NCBI RefSeq assembly: GCF_000745265.1
Contig: NZ_JQNN01000001.1
Location: forward strand, 1,798,001 to 1,862,000
Direction of reading: 5' to 3'
Length of the DNA stretch: 64,000 bases
Source: Massilia sp. 9096
GTDB lineage: Bacteria > Pseudomonadota > Gammaproteobacteria > Burkholderiales > Burkholderiaceae_D
A program made the position numbers and the translations under genes. Under the pieces are notes generated by a model, which was not told the origin of the DNA, made no database searches, and saw only the letters and a program-made list of their open reading frames with translations. This document shows, in pieces, positions 27,501 to 34,786 of this stretch (within the stretch, counting starts at the first letter, position 1; the number at the start of each line of letters is the position of its first letter).

Positions 27501-27732
27501 CATGCTCGAAGGCGCGGCCAAGATCGTGCTGAACCAGCTGTTCGAACAGCTCGGCAAGACGGCCGCGGCGCGCAGCCACCCCGGCGGCGGCGACAAGATA
27601 CGCGCCGGCGTCGAGATCGGCAACCTGGCCGACGGCGCCTCGGCGACGCACCCCGCACATGCAGCGCAGGCAGCGGTGCCCAAGCCCGGCCTGTGGCGCC
27701 GCCTGTTGGCGCTGATTGGAGTGAAATCATGA
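24580..27732 (+). CDS. hmfA: 2-furoyl-CoA dehydrogenase large (molybdopterin) subunit with C-terminal CoxG-like domain
   Basis: A 1050-residue cytoplasmic protein. Residues about 20-800 are a xanthine-dehydrogenase-family Mo subunit: FLGRPMQRIEDVSLLTGRGQY, the Mo-cofactor loop LVRGFGGPQVYIA, and the active-site Glu776 in PLGAKGLGEGNNMS. A Pro/Ala linker (about 810-845) leads to a CoxG-like SRPBCC domain (about 848-1000: VVLDAPPQAVFAVLLDPDAL, VIPGC). HmfABC hydroxylates 2-furoyl-CoA at C5 in the furoate pathway. Assignment rests on the cluster order shared with Cupriavidus basilensis hmf genes and the lack of the Fe-S insert and size of 4-hydroxybenzoyl-CoA reductase. CoxG proteins assist Mo-enzyme assembly or membrane contact; here that role would be built in. 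Ends ATGA into hmfB. Confidence 0.82.
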   Translation: MEMKIPQTHADGARAGAGPETPFLGRPMQRIEDVSLLTGRGQYGDDVGVKPGTLHAAIVRSPHAHARIRAVDSGRAEAASGVRAVLTGADLAAWSKPFVVGVKAQMEMWALALDKVRYVGEPVAVVVADSRYLAEDGADLVTVDYEQLEPVAGIDDAVRDGAPVLHEAVGSNVVSDRSFRYGDPESAFAQADRTVGLTVRYPRNSCTPIECAVVIADWLGEEEGYDVASNFMGPFSLHTVMALALRVPGHKLRHRYFRDSGGSFGVKHAVFQYAVLMCLASRKAGAPVKWAEDRLEHLAGLTSATNRLSTIRAAVQNDGRITALSYDQFDDCGGYLRAPEPATFYRMHGVLTGAYAIPNLAVRNRVVLTNKTPAGLVRGFGGPQVYIALERLMQRIAVELNIEPLEVYRRNFIPADAFPYRAAAGALIDSGNYQRALELLHSEGGAAELYRRRAAARAQGRLYGIGFAAIVEPSISNMGYITTVLPKEARAKAGPKNGAIASATVGIDPLGGINVVIASAPAGQGHRTVCSQVVADVFGVQPDQIAVNVEFDTQKDAWSVAAGNYSSRFAGAVAGTLHLAAVQLRDKLARIAAPQLDCAPDEVVFKGGKVFAPSDPGKSLPFLRMAASPHWAPALLPEGMTPGLRETAFWTAESLGAPDEQDRVNTSAAYGFAFDMCGVEIDRATGRVTIDKYVTTHDAGKILNPALADGQIRGAFAQGLGAALMEEFRYGDDGSFQSGTFADYLVPTTCEVPEPHIIHLETPSPFTPLGAKGLGEGNNMSTPPCIANAVADALGVKDFTLPLTPSKVMDLIGADEPPPSRSAALAPEPAAAAAVSGTAAPAEVAPSKGGKALAARGAVVLDAPPQAVFAVLLDPDALVEVIPGCNALEPNGENRYKADVTVGVGLIKARYQAEVALSELDPPRSLRLAGAGLSAVGSARGSGLVTLEAQGPGTLLRYDYSAEVSGKVAAVGSRMLEGAAKIVLNQLFEQLGKTAAARSHPGGGDKIRAGVEIGNLADGASATHPAHAAQAAVPKPGLWRRLLALIGVKS

Positions 27733-28559
27733 AACCGCAAGCCTTCGATTACGCACGCCCCGACAGCGCCGACGAAGCAGTCGGGCTGCTGGCCGACGGC
27801 GGCGACGACGCGCGCATCCTGGCCGGCGGCCAGTCGCTGATGGCGGTGCTGAACCTGCGCCTGGCCCAGCCCAGCGTGCTGATCGACATCTCGCGCGTGC
27901 CCGACCTGAACTATGTGAAGAACGACGGCAAGACGCTGGCGATCGGCGCCGCCGCGACCCAGGGCATGGTCGAATGGCGTGGCGAGCTGGCGCGCGAAGT
28001 GCCGCTGCTGGCCCAGGCCTTCCCGCACATCTCGCATTTCCAGATCCGCAACCGCGGCACCGTGTGCGGCTCGATCGCCCACGCCGACCCCAGCGCCGAG
28101 CTGCCGCTGGCGCTGCTGGCCCTGGGCGGCCAGGTGGTGCTGCGCAGCCGGCGCGGACGCCGCGTGGTCGAAGCCGACGACTTCTTCCAGGGCATGCTGA
28201 TGACGGCGCGCGCCGCGGACGAGCTGGTCGAAGAGGTTCGCTACCCGCTGGCTCGATCCGGCGAACGGTACGCGTTCGAGGAGTTCTCGGGGCGTCACGG
28301 CGACTTCGCGGTCTGCGCCGTCGCGGCCGTGGTCAACCAGGACGGGATCCGGCTGGCGGTCGGCGGCGTGTCCGACCGGCCGCGCCTCAAGCGCTTCGGT
28401 GCGCTGGCGGCCGCCGACCTGGACGGCGCCATCAACGATTTCGCCTGGGAGCTGGACGCCAAGGATGACCATCATGCGTCCGCCAAATTCCGCCGCCAGC
28501 TGGTGCGCCACCTGGGCCGCACGGCAATCGAGCGCGCACGCGCGCAGGAGAGCAAATGA
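27729..28559 (+). CDS. hmfB: 2-furoyl-CoA dehydrogenase FAD subunit
   Basis: A 276-residue FAD subunit of the Mo hydroxylase. The two FAD-binding motifs are clear: ILAGGQSLMAVLNLRL at about residues 31-46 and NRGTVCGSIAHADPSAELP at about 109-127. The C-terminal CO-dehydrogenase flavoprotein domain follows (FEEFSGRHGDFAVCAVAAVV). It passes electrons from the Fe-S subunit to an acceptor that is not known here. Length is close to CoxM-type subunits; the roughly 40-residue [4Fe-4S] insert of 4-hydroxybenzoyl-CoA reductase is absent. Start and stop overlap both neighbours (ATGA on each side), so translation of hmfABC is coupled. Confidence 0.85.
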   Translation: MKPQAFDYARPDSADEAVGLLADGGDDARILAGGQSLMAVLNLRLAQPSVLIDISRVPDLNYVKNDGKTLAIGAAATQGMVEWRGELAREVPLLAQAFPHISHFQIRNRGTVCGSIAHADPSAELPLALLALGGQVVLRSRRGRRVVEADDFFQGMLMTARAADELVEEVRYPLARSGERYAFEEFSGRHGDFAVCAVAAVVNQDGIRLAVGGVSDRPRLKRFGALAAADLDGAINDFAWELDAKDDHHASAKFRRQLVRHLGRTAIERARAQESK

Positions 28560-29134
28560 AGAACTATCGTAAAGGCCAGCCGATCCGCATCGCCCTGACC
28601 CTCAACGGCCAGCAGCGCAGCGGCGTGTGCGAATCGCGCACCCTGCTGTCCGACTTCCTGCGTCATGACCTGGGCGCGACCGGCACTCATGTCGGCTGCG
28701 AGCACGGCGTGTGCGGCGCCTGCACGGTGCGGATCGACGGCGTCGCCCAGCGCGCCTGCATGACGCTGGCGGTGCAGGTCGAGGACCGGCGCATCGACAC
28801 GGTCGAGGGCCTGAACCGCGGTCAGGACCGCCTGTCGGACCTGCAGGAAGCGTTCCGCCGCAACCACGCGCTGCAATGCGGCTTTTGCACGGCCGGCATC
28901 CTGATGTCATGCGCCGACTACCTCGAGCGCAAGCCGGACCCGAGCGAGCTCGAAGTGCGCGAGATGCTGTCCGGCCATCTGTGCCGCTGCACCGGCTACA
29001 CCAACATCGTCATGGCGGTGCTCGAGACCGCGGCCGCGCGCAACGGCCGGCCGGTGGGCGCTACGCCAGCCGCCGACAAGCCGGGTCAGGCCGGCGTCGG
29101 CATGCCTGAACAAGCAAAATTGGTAAACGCATAA
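28556..29134 (+). CDS. hmfC: 2-furoyl-CoA dehydrogenase [2Fe-2S] subunit
   Basis: A 192-residue iron-sulfur subunit. The plant-type ferredoxin cluster is bound by Cys48, 53, 56 and 68 (GCEHGVCGACTVRIDG). The second, helical-domain cluster is bound by Cys108, 111, 143 and 145 (QCGFCTAG and LCRCTGYTNIV). It carries electrons from the Mo centre in HmfA to FAD in HmfB. The last 30 residues are a Pro/Gly-rich tail beyond the usual end of the family. Overlaps hmfB by four bases. The next gene is separated by a long hairpin element. Confidence 0.87.
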   Translation: MKNYRKGQPIRIALTLNGQQRSGVCESRTLLSDFLRHDLGATGTHVGCEHGVCGACTVRIDGVAQRACMTLAVQVEDRRIDTVEGLNRGQDRLSDLQEAFRRNHALQCGFCTAGILMSCADYLERKPDPSELEVREMLSGHLCRCTGYTNIVMAVLETAAARNGRPVGATPAADKPGQAGVGMPEQAKLVNA

Positions 29135-29148
29135 ATCATCAACTAACA

Positions 29149-29282
29149 GGGGCCTCCGAAAACCGTAGCGAGCGGCGGCAGTTTCGCTTGAGAAGCGCAG
29201 CCGTACTTACGGTACGGCCGGTCCGCCGCAGCGGAGCATCGCAAAGCGAAAATGCAACGCGCAGCAGGTTTTCGGACGCCCC
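29149..29282. repeat. 134-bp imperfect hairpin / MITE-like element between hmfC and hmfD
   Basis: The ends are GGGGCCTCCGAAAACC (29149-29164) and GGTTTTCGGACGCCCC (29267-29282), complementary at 15 of 16 positions. Pairing continues imperfectly inward, with TTTCGCTT facing AAGCGAAA. At the centre CCGTAC and GTACGG pair around TTACG. The whole element can fold into one long cruciform or RNA stem. It fills nearly all of the hmfC-hmfD gap and stops just before the hmfD ribosome site. It may be a repetitive palindromic unit, a non-autonomous mobile element, or a processing/attenuation hairpin. Confidence 0.7.
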
Positions 29283-29299
29283 GAAGAGGAGACCGTATC

Positions 29300-30823
29300 G
29301 TGCAGGACTTAGGACGCACCTTTTTACAGAGTGTCGAACGCAGCCCGAACGCGCTGGCCGTGGTCGATGGCGGCCAGCGCCTCACTTATGCCGAGTGGTA
29401 CGAGCGCATCCAGCGCGTCGCCCACGGCCTTTCCACGCTCGGCTTAAGGCGCGGCGACCACCTTCTGGTCGTGCTGCAGAACCGCATCGAGATGGCGACG
29501 CTGCACTGGGCCTGCCAGTTCCTCGGGGTGATCGTCACGCCGCTGAACTGGCGCGCCAAGCCGGACGAAGTCGATTACTGCGCCGGCGACTCGGCGGCGA
29601 AAGCCGTCGTCTGCGAACCGGTCAGTGCGGCGGCGGTCGCCGAGAGCCACGTCGCCTCGCGCCTGACCCGGATCGGCGTGGGCGGCGCCGACGGCACCGT
29701 GCAGTACGCGCAGCTGCTGGAACAGGCGCCGCCGCAGCCGATCCTGCAGGCCGACAGCGAAGCGGTCTCGCTGATGCTGTACACCTCCGGCACCACCGGC
29801 AAGCCCAAGGGCGTGCCACGCCGCCACCGCGCCGAACGCGCCGCGGCCCTCGGCCACGTCGCCCAGAACCTGTACCGCCGCGGCGAACGCACGCTCGGCG
29901 TGATGCCGCTGTATCACACGATGGGCGTACGCTCACTGCTGGCGATGGTGCTGGTCGACGGCGTGTTCGTGTGCGTACCGAAGTTCGACTGCGCGGCGGC
30001 CTTCCGCCTGATCGAACAGGAGCGCCTGACCTGCCTGTACCTGGTACCGACGCTGTACCACGACATGCTGACCTGGCGCGCGAATAACCCCCTGACCAGG
30101 ATCGCCAGCGTGACCAAGCTGGGGTTTGCCGGCGCGCCGATGCAGGACGGCCTGCTCAAGCGTCTGCAGGAGACCTTCCAGCCCGAGCTGTTCGTCAACC
30201 ACTACGGCTCGTCCGAGGTGTTCACCTTCGCCTACGACCAGGACGCGACGCGCAAGGCCGGCAGCGCCGGCCGGGCCGGCATCAACACCCGCATCCGCGT
30301 GGTCGGCCTCGAAGCCGGCTCGCCCGACCAGGTCGTGGCCGCCGGAGAGGAAGGCCAGATCATCTGCGAGCTCGAAGGCGAGGAAGCCTTCGAATCCTAC
30401 TGGAACCGCCCCGACGCCAACGCCAAATCGATCCGCGCGGGCTGGTACTTCACCGGCGACACCGGCTACGTCGACCTGGAGGGCGACCTGTTCGTCACCG
30501 GCCGCGTGGACGACATGATCATCAGCGGCGGCGAGAACATCTCGCCGGTCGACATCGAGTCGGTGCTGTCGCTGCATCCACTGGTCGACGAAGTCGCCGT
30601 GGCCGGCCTGAAGGACGAGCGCTGGGGCCAGAAGGTGGTCGCCTTCGTCAAGACGCGCGCCGAGGTCACCCCGGACCAGCTCAACGAACATATCAGACAA
30701 TCCGGCCTGCTCGACTTCAAGCGCCCGCGCGAGTACGTGTTCGTGCGCGAGATCCCGAAGTCCCCGGTGGGGAAAATCCTGCGCCGCAAGCTGGTGGCCG
30801 GCGAATTCGAGGAAGCAAAATGA
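29300..30823 (+). CDS. hmfD: 2-furoyl-CoA synthetase (AMP-forming)
   Basis: A 507-residue acyl-CoA ligase of the ANL family. The AMP-binding P-loop is LMLYTSGTTGKPKGVPRRH at about residues 161-179. Later core motifs are YGSSEVF, GWYFTGDTGYVD and GRVDDMIISGGENISPVDIE, and the adenylation Lys is in PKSPVGKILRRKLV near the C-terminus. It would activate 2-furoate with ATP and CoA. The GTG at 29300 is chosen as start because AGAGGAG sits eight bases upstream and the family begins here; translation from further up would read out of the hairpin element. The stop overlaps the hmfF start (ATGA). Confidence 0.85.
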   Translation: MQDLGRTFLQSVERSPNALAVVDGGQRLTYAEWYERIQRVAHGLSTLGLRRGDHLLVVLQNRIEMATLHWACQFLGVIVTPLNWRAKPDEVDYCAGDSAAKAVVCEPVSAAAVAESHVASRLTRIGVGGADGTVQYAQLLEQAPPQPILQADSEAVSLMLYTSGTTGKPKGVPRRHRAERAAALGHVAQNLYRRGERTLGVMPLYHTMGVRSLLAMVLVDGVFVCVPKFDCAAAFRLIEQERLTCLYLVPTLYHDMLTWRANNPLTRIASVTKLGFAGAPMQDGLLKRLQETFQPELFVNHYGSSEVFTFAYDQDATRKAGSAGRAGINTRIRVVGLEAGSPDQVVAAGEEGQIICELEGEEAFESYWNRPDANAKSIRAGWYFTGDTGYVDLEGDLFVTGRVDDMIISGGENISPVDIESVLSLHPLVDEVAVAGLKDERWGQKVVAFVKTRAEVTPDQLNEHIRQSGLLDFKRPREYVFVREIPKSPVGKILRRKLVAGEFEEAK

Positions 30824-32289
30824 AAAGCGAGGACACCAACGTGAGCAAAGCCCGGGATCTGCGCCAATGGCTGGCCCATCTGGAGGCGACCGGCCGCCTT
30901 GCCGTGGCGCGCGAAGGCGTGGCGCTCGAGCACACGCTGGCAGCGATCGCCAAGCGCCTGGACGGGAGGCAGGCCGCCTTTTTCCCCAAGCCGGGCGGCC
31001 ATGACGTCCCGGTGGTCTCGGGCTTCGTGTCGCGCCGCGCCTGGATCGCCGAGGCGATCGGCGTCGAGGAAGCCGGCCTGCTGGCGGCCTTTCGCGACGC
31101 CGCCGAGCATCCGCTGCCGTGGCGTGAGGTCGACGCCGCCGAGGCGCCGTGCCAGCAGGTCGTGATCGATGCAGGCATCGACCTGCACGCGCTGCTGCCG
31201 ATCCCGACCCACAGCGAGCATGACAACGGCCCCTACATCACGGCCGGCCTGGTCATCGCGCGCAACCCGGCTACCGGCATACAGAACGTCTCGATCAACC
31301 GCATCCAGGCGCACGCCAAGGACCGCATGGCGATCCTGATGCTGCCGCGCCACCTGCTGGCGTTCTACAAGGCTGCGGAAAGCAAGGGCGAGGCGCTCGA
31401 AGTGGCGGTCGTCATCGGCGCCGACCCGCTGACGCTACTGGCCTCGCAGGCGATCACGCCGATCGACCACGACGAGCTGGAAATCGCCGGCGCCCTGCAC
31501 GGCGCTCCGCTGCCGGTGGTGAAATGCCGCAGCAACGGCGTGCGCGTGCCCGCCAACGCCGAGATCGTGATCGAGGGCCGCATCCTGCCGACGGTGCGCG
31601 AACCCGAAGGGCCGTTCGGCGAGTTCCCGAAGTATTACAGCGCACAGGAGAACCGCGAGGTGATCCAGGTCGACGCCGTCACCACCCGCGCCAACCCGAT
31701 TTACCACACCATCGTGCCGGCCGAGATGGAGCACCTGCTGCTCGGCTCGATCCCGCGCGAGGCGACCATGCTGGCCCACCTGCAGCGCAGCTTCCCCGGC
31801 GTGCTGGACGTGCACTTGTCGGTCGGCGGCGTCGGGCGTTATCACCTGTTCGTCAAGTTCAAGAAACTGCGCGAGGGCGAGCCGAAGAATGTGATCCTGG
31901 GCGCGTTCGGCGCGCACTACGACATCAAGCAGGTGATCGTGGTCGACGACGACGTCGACGTGCACGACCCGCAGCAGGTGGAGTGGGCGGTGGCGACCCG
32001 CTTCCAGGCCGACCGCGACCTGGTCGTCATCCAGGGCGCGCAAGGCTCGGTGCTGGACCCGTCGACCACGGTCGCGAACGGGACGTACGCCAGCGACGAG
32101 CCGGCGCCGCCGCACCTGCAGGGCATCGGCGCCAAGATGGGCCTGGACGCGACCCGGCCGGTGGTCTACCGCGGCCACGTGTTCACCAAGGTGCGCATCC
32201 CGGGCGAACGCGAATTCGACCCGGGCCGCGACCTGCAGGGCGGCGCGGCGGTCGACTGGGCCGCGGGCCGACTGAAGGCCAGGGCATGA
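30820..32289 (+). CDS. hmfF: UbiD-family decarboxylase, probable 2,5-furandicarboxylate decarboxylase
   Basis: A 489-residue UbiD-family enzyme. It shows NVSINRIQAHAKDRM, EGPFGEFPKYYSAQENREV and IYHTIVPAEMEHLLLGSIPRE, which hold the conserved Arg/Glu/Glu residues around prenylated FMN. Known HmfF proteins remove one carboxylate from 2,5-furandicarboxylate to give 2-furoate. The adjoining flavin prenyltransferase gene and HmfD make that substrate the best fit, although UbiD enzymes are diverse. Start is uncertain: the ATG at 30820 overlaps the hmfD stop, and a GTG at 30841 with GAGGA ahead is possible. The stop overlaps the hmfG start. Confidence 0.83.
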   Translation: MKSEDTNVSKARDLRQWLAHLEATGRLAVAREGVALEHTLAAIAKRLDGRQAAFFPKPGGHDVPVVSGFVSRRAWIAEAIGVEEAGLLAAFRDAAEHPLPWREVDAAEAPCQQVVIDAGIDLHALLPIPTHSEHDNGPYITAGLVIARNPATGIQNVSINRIQAHAKDRMAILMLPRHLLAFYKAAESKGEALEVAVVIGADPLTLLASQAITPIDHDELEIAGALHGAPLPVVKCRSNGVRVPANAEIVIEGRILPTVREPEGPFGEFPKYYSAQENREVIQVDAVTTRANPIYHTIVPAEMEHLLLGSIPREATMLAHLQRSFPGVLDVHLSVGGVGRYHLFVKFKKLREGEPKNVILGAFGAHYDIKQVIVVDDDVDVHDPQQVEWAVATRFQADRDLVVIQGAQGSVLDPSTTVANGTYASDEPAPPHLQGIGAKMGLDATRPVVYRGHVFTKVRIPGEREFDPGRDLQGGAAVDWAAGRLKARA

Positions 32290-32927
32290 GCGGCAGCGGT
32301 GACAGTGGCAAGCGGCGCCTGGTCGTGGCCATCACCGGCGCCAGCGGCGCGGTCTACGGCGTGCGCCTGCTGGAAGCGCTGCGTGCCTCCGGCGCGGTCG
32401 AGTCGCACCTGGTGATGTCGAGTTCCGGCGTGATGACCGCGCAGCAGGAACTCGACCTGCGCAGGAGCGACATCGAGGCGCTGGCCGACGTGGTCCACAA
32501 CGTCCGCGATATCGGGGCGAGCATCGCCAGCGGCTCGTTCACGTCCGCCGGCATGGTGATCGCACCCTGCTCGATGAAGACGCTGGCGGGCGTCGCCAAC
32601 GGCCTGGCCGACAACCTGGTTTCGCGCGCCGCCGACGTCGTGCTCAAGGAGCGCCGCCGCCTGGTGCTGCTGGCGCGCGAGACGCCGCTGAACCTGGCGC
32701 ACCTGCGCAACATGACCGCTGTCACCGAGATGGGCGGGATCGTGTTCCCGCCGGTGCCCGCCTTTTATACGCGTCCGCAAAGCCTGGACGACATCGTCGA
32801 TCACACGGTCGGGCGCCTGCTCGATCTGTTCGAACTGCCGGCCGACGGTCTGGTCAAGCGCTGGGAAGGCATGCCCTCGCGCGGCGGCCCGGCGCGCCCG
32901 GTCCCTCCGGTCGACGATGCGGAATGA
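32286..32927 (+). CDS. hmfG: UbiX-family flavin prenyltransferase, cofactor maker for HmfF
   Basis: A 213-residue UbiX/Pad1 flavoprotein. It has the FMN-binding GASGAVYGVRLLEAL at about residues 18-32, GSFTSAGMVIAPCSMKTLAGVANG at about 84-107, and the late catalytic segment RETPLNLAHLRNM. It joins a dimethylallyl group to FMN, producing the prenylated FMN needed by UbiD-type decarboxylases; the ATGA overlap with hmfF implies paired production. Length is about 15-20 residues longer than minimal UbiX, the excess being a Pro/Gly-rich C-terminus (MPSRGGPARPVPPVDD). Confidence 0.86.
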   Translation: MSGSGDSGKRRLVVAITGASGAVYGVRLLEALRASGAVESHLVMSSSGVMTAQQELDLRRSDIEALADVVHNVRDIGASIASGSFTSAGMVIAPCSMKTLAGVANGLADNLVSRAADVVLKERRRLVLLARETPLNLAHLRNMTAVTEMGGIVFPPVPAFYTRPQSLDDIVDHTVGRLLDLFELPADGLVKRWEGMPSRGGPARPVPPVDDAE

Positions 32928-32963
32928 TTTCAAAGACACCTACGACAACCCATGGAGCACGAC

Positions 32964-33770
32964 ATGACTGAACTGAAACACCCGGCACAAGACCTGCCGC
33001 AATCGCTGACCAACTTCCGCGTCGAGGTCGACGCCGAGCGCGAGCGCGCCGACATCGTGCTGTCCAACGGCCAGTTCAACATCATCACGATGCCGCAGCG
33101 CGAGCAGCTGCGCCTGGTGTTCGAAGCGCTCGACGCCGACGAGCGCGTGCGCGTGATCGTGCTGCGCGCCGAAGGCGAACACTTCTCCAGCGGCGGCGAC
33201 ATCAAGGGCTTCCTCGAAGCCTCTCCGGAACACGTCTCCAAGCTGGCCTGGAACATCGCCGCCCCGGCGCGCTGCAGCAAGCCGGTGATCGCCGCCAACC
33301 GCGGCTTCTGCTTCGGCGTCGGCTTCGAGGTCTCGCTGGCCTGCGACTTCCGCATCGTCACCGAGACCACCCGTTACGCGCTGCCGGAACAGAAGCTGGG
33401 CCAGATCCCCGGTTCGGGCGGTTCGGCGCGCCTGCAGAAGATGGTCGGCATCACGCGCACCAAAGACATCGTGATGCGCTCGCGCCGCATTCCGGGCCAG
33501 CAGGCTTACGACTGGGGCGTGGCCACCGAATGCGTGCCGGACGCCGAACTGGAAGCGGCGACCGACCGCCTGGTCGACGAGCTGCGCGCGTTCTCGCCGC
33601 TGGCCCAGCGCACCGCCAAGAAGCTGTTGAACGACACCGAGGATTCGCCGCTGTCGATCGCGATCGAGCTCGAAGGCCACTGCTACAGCCGCCTGCGTTC
33701 GTCGAACGACTTCCGGGAAGGCGTCGAAGCCTTCCACGGCAAGCGCGCACCGAAGTTCGACGGCAGCTGA
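32964..33770 (+). CDS. hmfE: Enoyl-CoA hydratase/isomerase family protein, probable 2-oxoglutaryl-CoA hydrolase
   Basis: A 268-residue crotonase-fold protein. The oxyanion-hole loop is HFSSGGDIKGFLEAS, followed by NRGFCFGVGFEVSLACDFRI and the Glu-bearing loop PEQKLGQIPGSGGSARLQK. In the furoate pathway this gene follows the dehydrogenase and synthetase genes and is assigned to the step that releases 2-oxoglutarate from the ring-opened CoA ester. The start at 32964 (MTELKHPAQD) is chosen because GGAG lies six bases upstream; an ATG at 32952 would add four residues. It ends seven bases from the convergent LysR gene, leaving no room for a terminator. Confidence 0.8.
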   Translation: MTELKHPAQDLPQSLTNFRVEVDAERERADIVLSNGQFNIITMPQREQLRLVFEALDADERVRVIVLRAEGEHFSSGGDIKGFLEASPEHVSKLAWNIAAPARCSKPVIAANRGFCFGVGFEVSLACDFRIVTETTRYALPEQKLGQIPGSGGSARLQKMVGITRTKDIVMRSRRIPGQQAYDWGVATECVPDAELEAATDRLVDELRAFSPLAQRTAKKLLNDTEDSPLSIAIELEGHCYSRLRSSNDFREGVEAFHGKRAPKFDGS

Positions 33771-33777
33771 TCCGCGT

Positions 33778-34746
33778 TCAGGCGCCCGCCGCGCCCTCGT
33801 CCGCACGCGTGGGCGCGGGTGGACCCCCGTCCCCCTGCGCAGCGGCGGGCGAGCGCAGCTGCATGTGCGTCGCCAGCATCGAAATGAACAGCCGCGCCGC
33901 CGGGCTCAAGGGCCGGCGCGGATGCGACACGCTGACCACTCGCCGCACCAGGCGCGGCGCGGTAATCGTGTGCGCGCGCAGCGTGCCGCTGCTGAGCTGG
34001 CGGTGCACCGCGACGCGCGGCACGATGGTCGCGACCTGCGCCTGCTCGACCAGCTTGACGGTCGCCACCAGCGAATCGATCTCGAACTTGGGCGACAGCT
34101 CGATGTTCTCGCTTTCGGCGAAGCTGTCGATGTTCGAGCGCAGGCCGTGCCCGCGCGTCGGCAGCACCAGGACCAGTCCAAGCGTCGACAGCTGGCGCAG
34201 GCTCAAGCCTTCCGGCACCGCGCCGCTCAGTGCCGGCCCGGTGATCAGGACCATCTCCTCGTCGATGATGTGCTCGACGTCCAGCGTCAGCGGGCGGCGC
34301 GGCTTGTTGACGATGGCGGCGTCGAGCTGACCGGCGGCGACGCGCTCGACCAGGGTGCTGGTGTAGCCGTCGGCGACGCTGACCTCGACTTCCGGGTATT
34401 TGTTCGAGAACTCGCTCAGGGTGTCGACCAGCACGCCTTCGGTGATCGAGGCGATCAGGCCGATGTTGACGTGGCCGCGGATCGCGCCCTCGCTGCTGCG
34501 CATCTGCGCGTAGGCGTTGGAAAAGTCGCGCATGATCGGCATGAACAGGCGGTACATCTGGCGTCCGGCCGCGGTCGGGACCATGCCCTGCTTGGTGCGT
34601 TCGAACAGGCGCTGGCCGACGTCGTCTTCGAGCTTACCGATCTGCATGCTCAGCGCCGGCTGCACGATGTTCAGGCGGTGCGCGGCGCGGGTGACCGTGC
34701 CTTCCTCGACTAGCGAGATGAAGTAGTGAATCTGGCGGAAATCCAT
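33778..34746 (-). CDS. LysR-family regulator, probable hmf regulator
   Basis: A 322-residue LysR protein. The N-terminal winged helix-turn-helix is MDFRQIHYFISLVEEGTVTRAAHRLNIVQPALSMQIGKLE, followed by a linker helix and the effector domain (IRGHVNIGLIASITEGVLVDTL onward). It belongs to the CynR/nitrogen-assimilation-like type that binds small carboxylates or CoA esters. Convergence with hmfE and the two LysR-type dyads before the transporter and hmfA suggest that it activates the cluster in response to furoate or a CoA intermediate. The C-terminal 20 residues are Pro/Gly/Ala-rich and outside the domain. No strong ribosome site is seen. Confidence 0.85.
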   Translation of the reverse strand: MDFRQIHYFISLVEEGTVTRAAHRLNIVQPALSMQIGKLEDDVGQRLFERTKQGMVPTAAGRQMYRLFMPIMRDFSNAYAQMRSSEGAIRGHVNIGLIASITEGVLVDTLSEFSNKYPEVEVSVADGYTSTLVERVAAGQLDAAIVNKPRRPLTLDVEHIIDEEMVLITGPALSGAVPEGLSLRQLSTLGLVLVLPTRGHGLRSNIDSFAESENIELSPKFEIDSLVATVKLVEQAQVATIVPRVAVHRQLSSGTLRAHTITAPRLVRRVVSVSHPRRPLSPAARLFISMLATHMQLRSPAAAQGDGGPPAPTRADEGAAGA

Positions 34747-34786
34747 CCGCCTATCTTAACCGAAAGCTGCGGCGGCGCGGGCGCGC

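Noticed and set aside
24523..27660. A 1045-codon minus-strand frame opposite hmfA
   Set aside because: Antisense shadow of hmfA; the plus-strand protein has complete Mo-hydroxylase motifs.
24580..29134. 4-hydroxybenzoyl-CoA reductase (hcr) as the identity of the Mo hydroxylase
   Set aside because: The FAD subunit is only 276 residues and lacks the extra [4Fe-4S] insert, and the neighbours (UbiD, UbiX, synthetase, hydrolase) match the hmf cluster.
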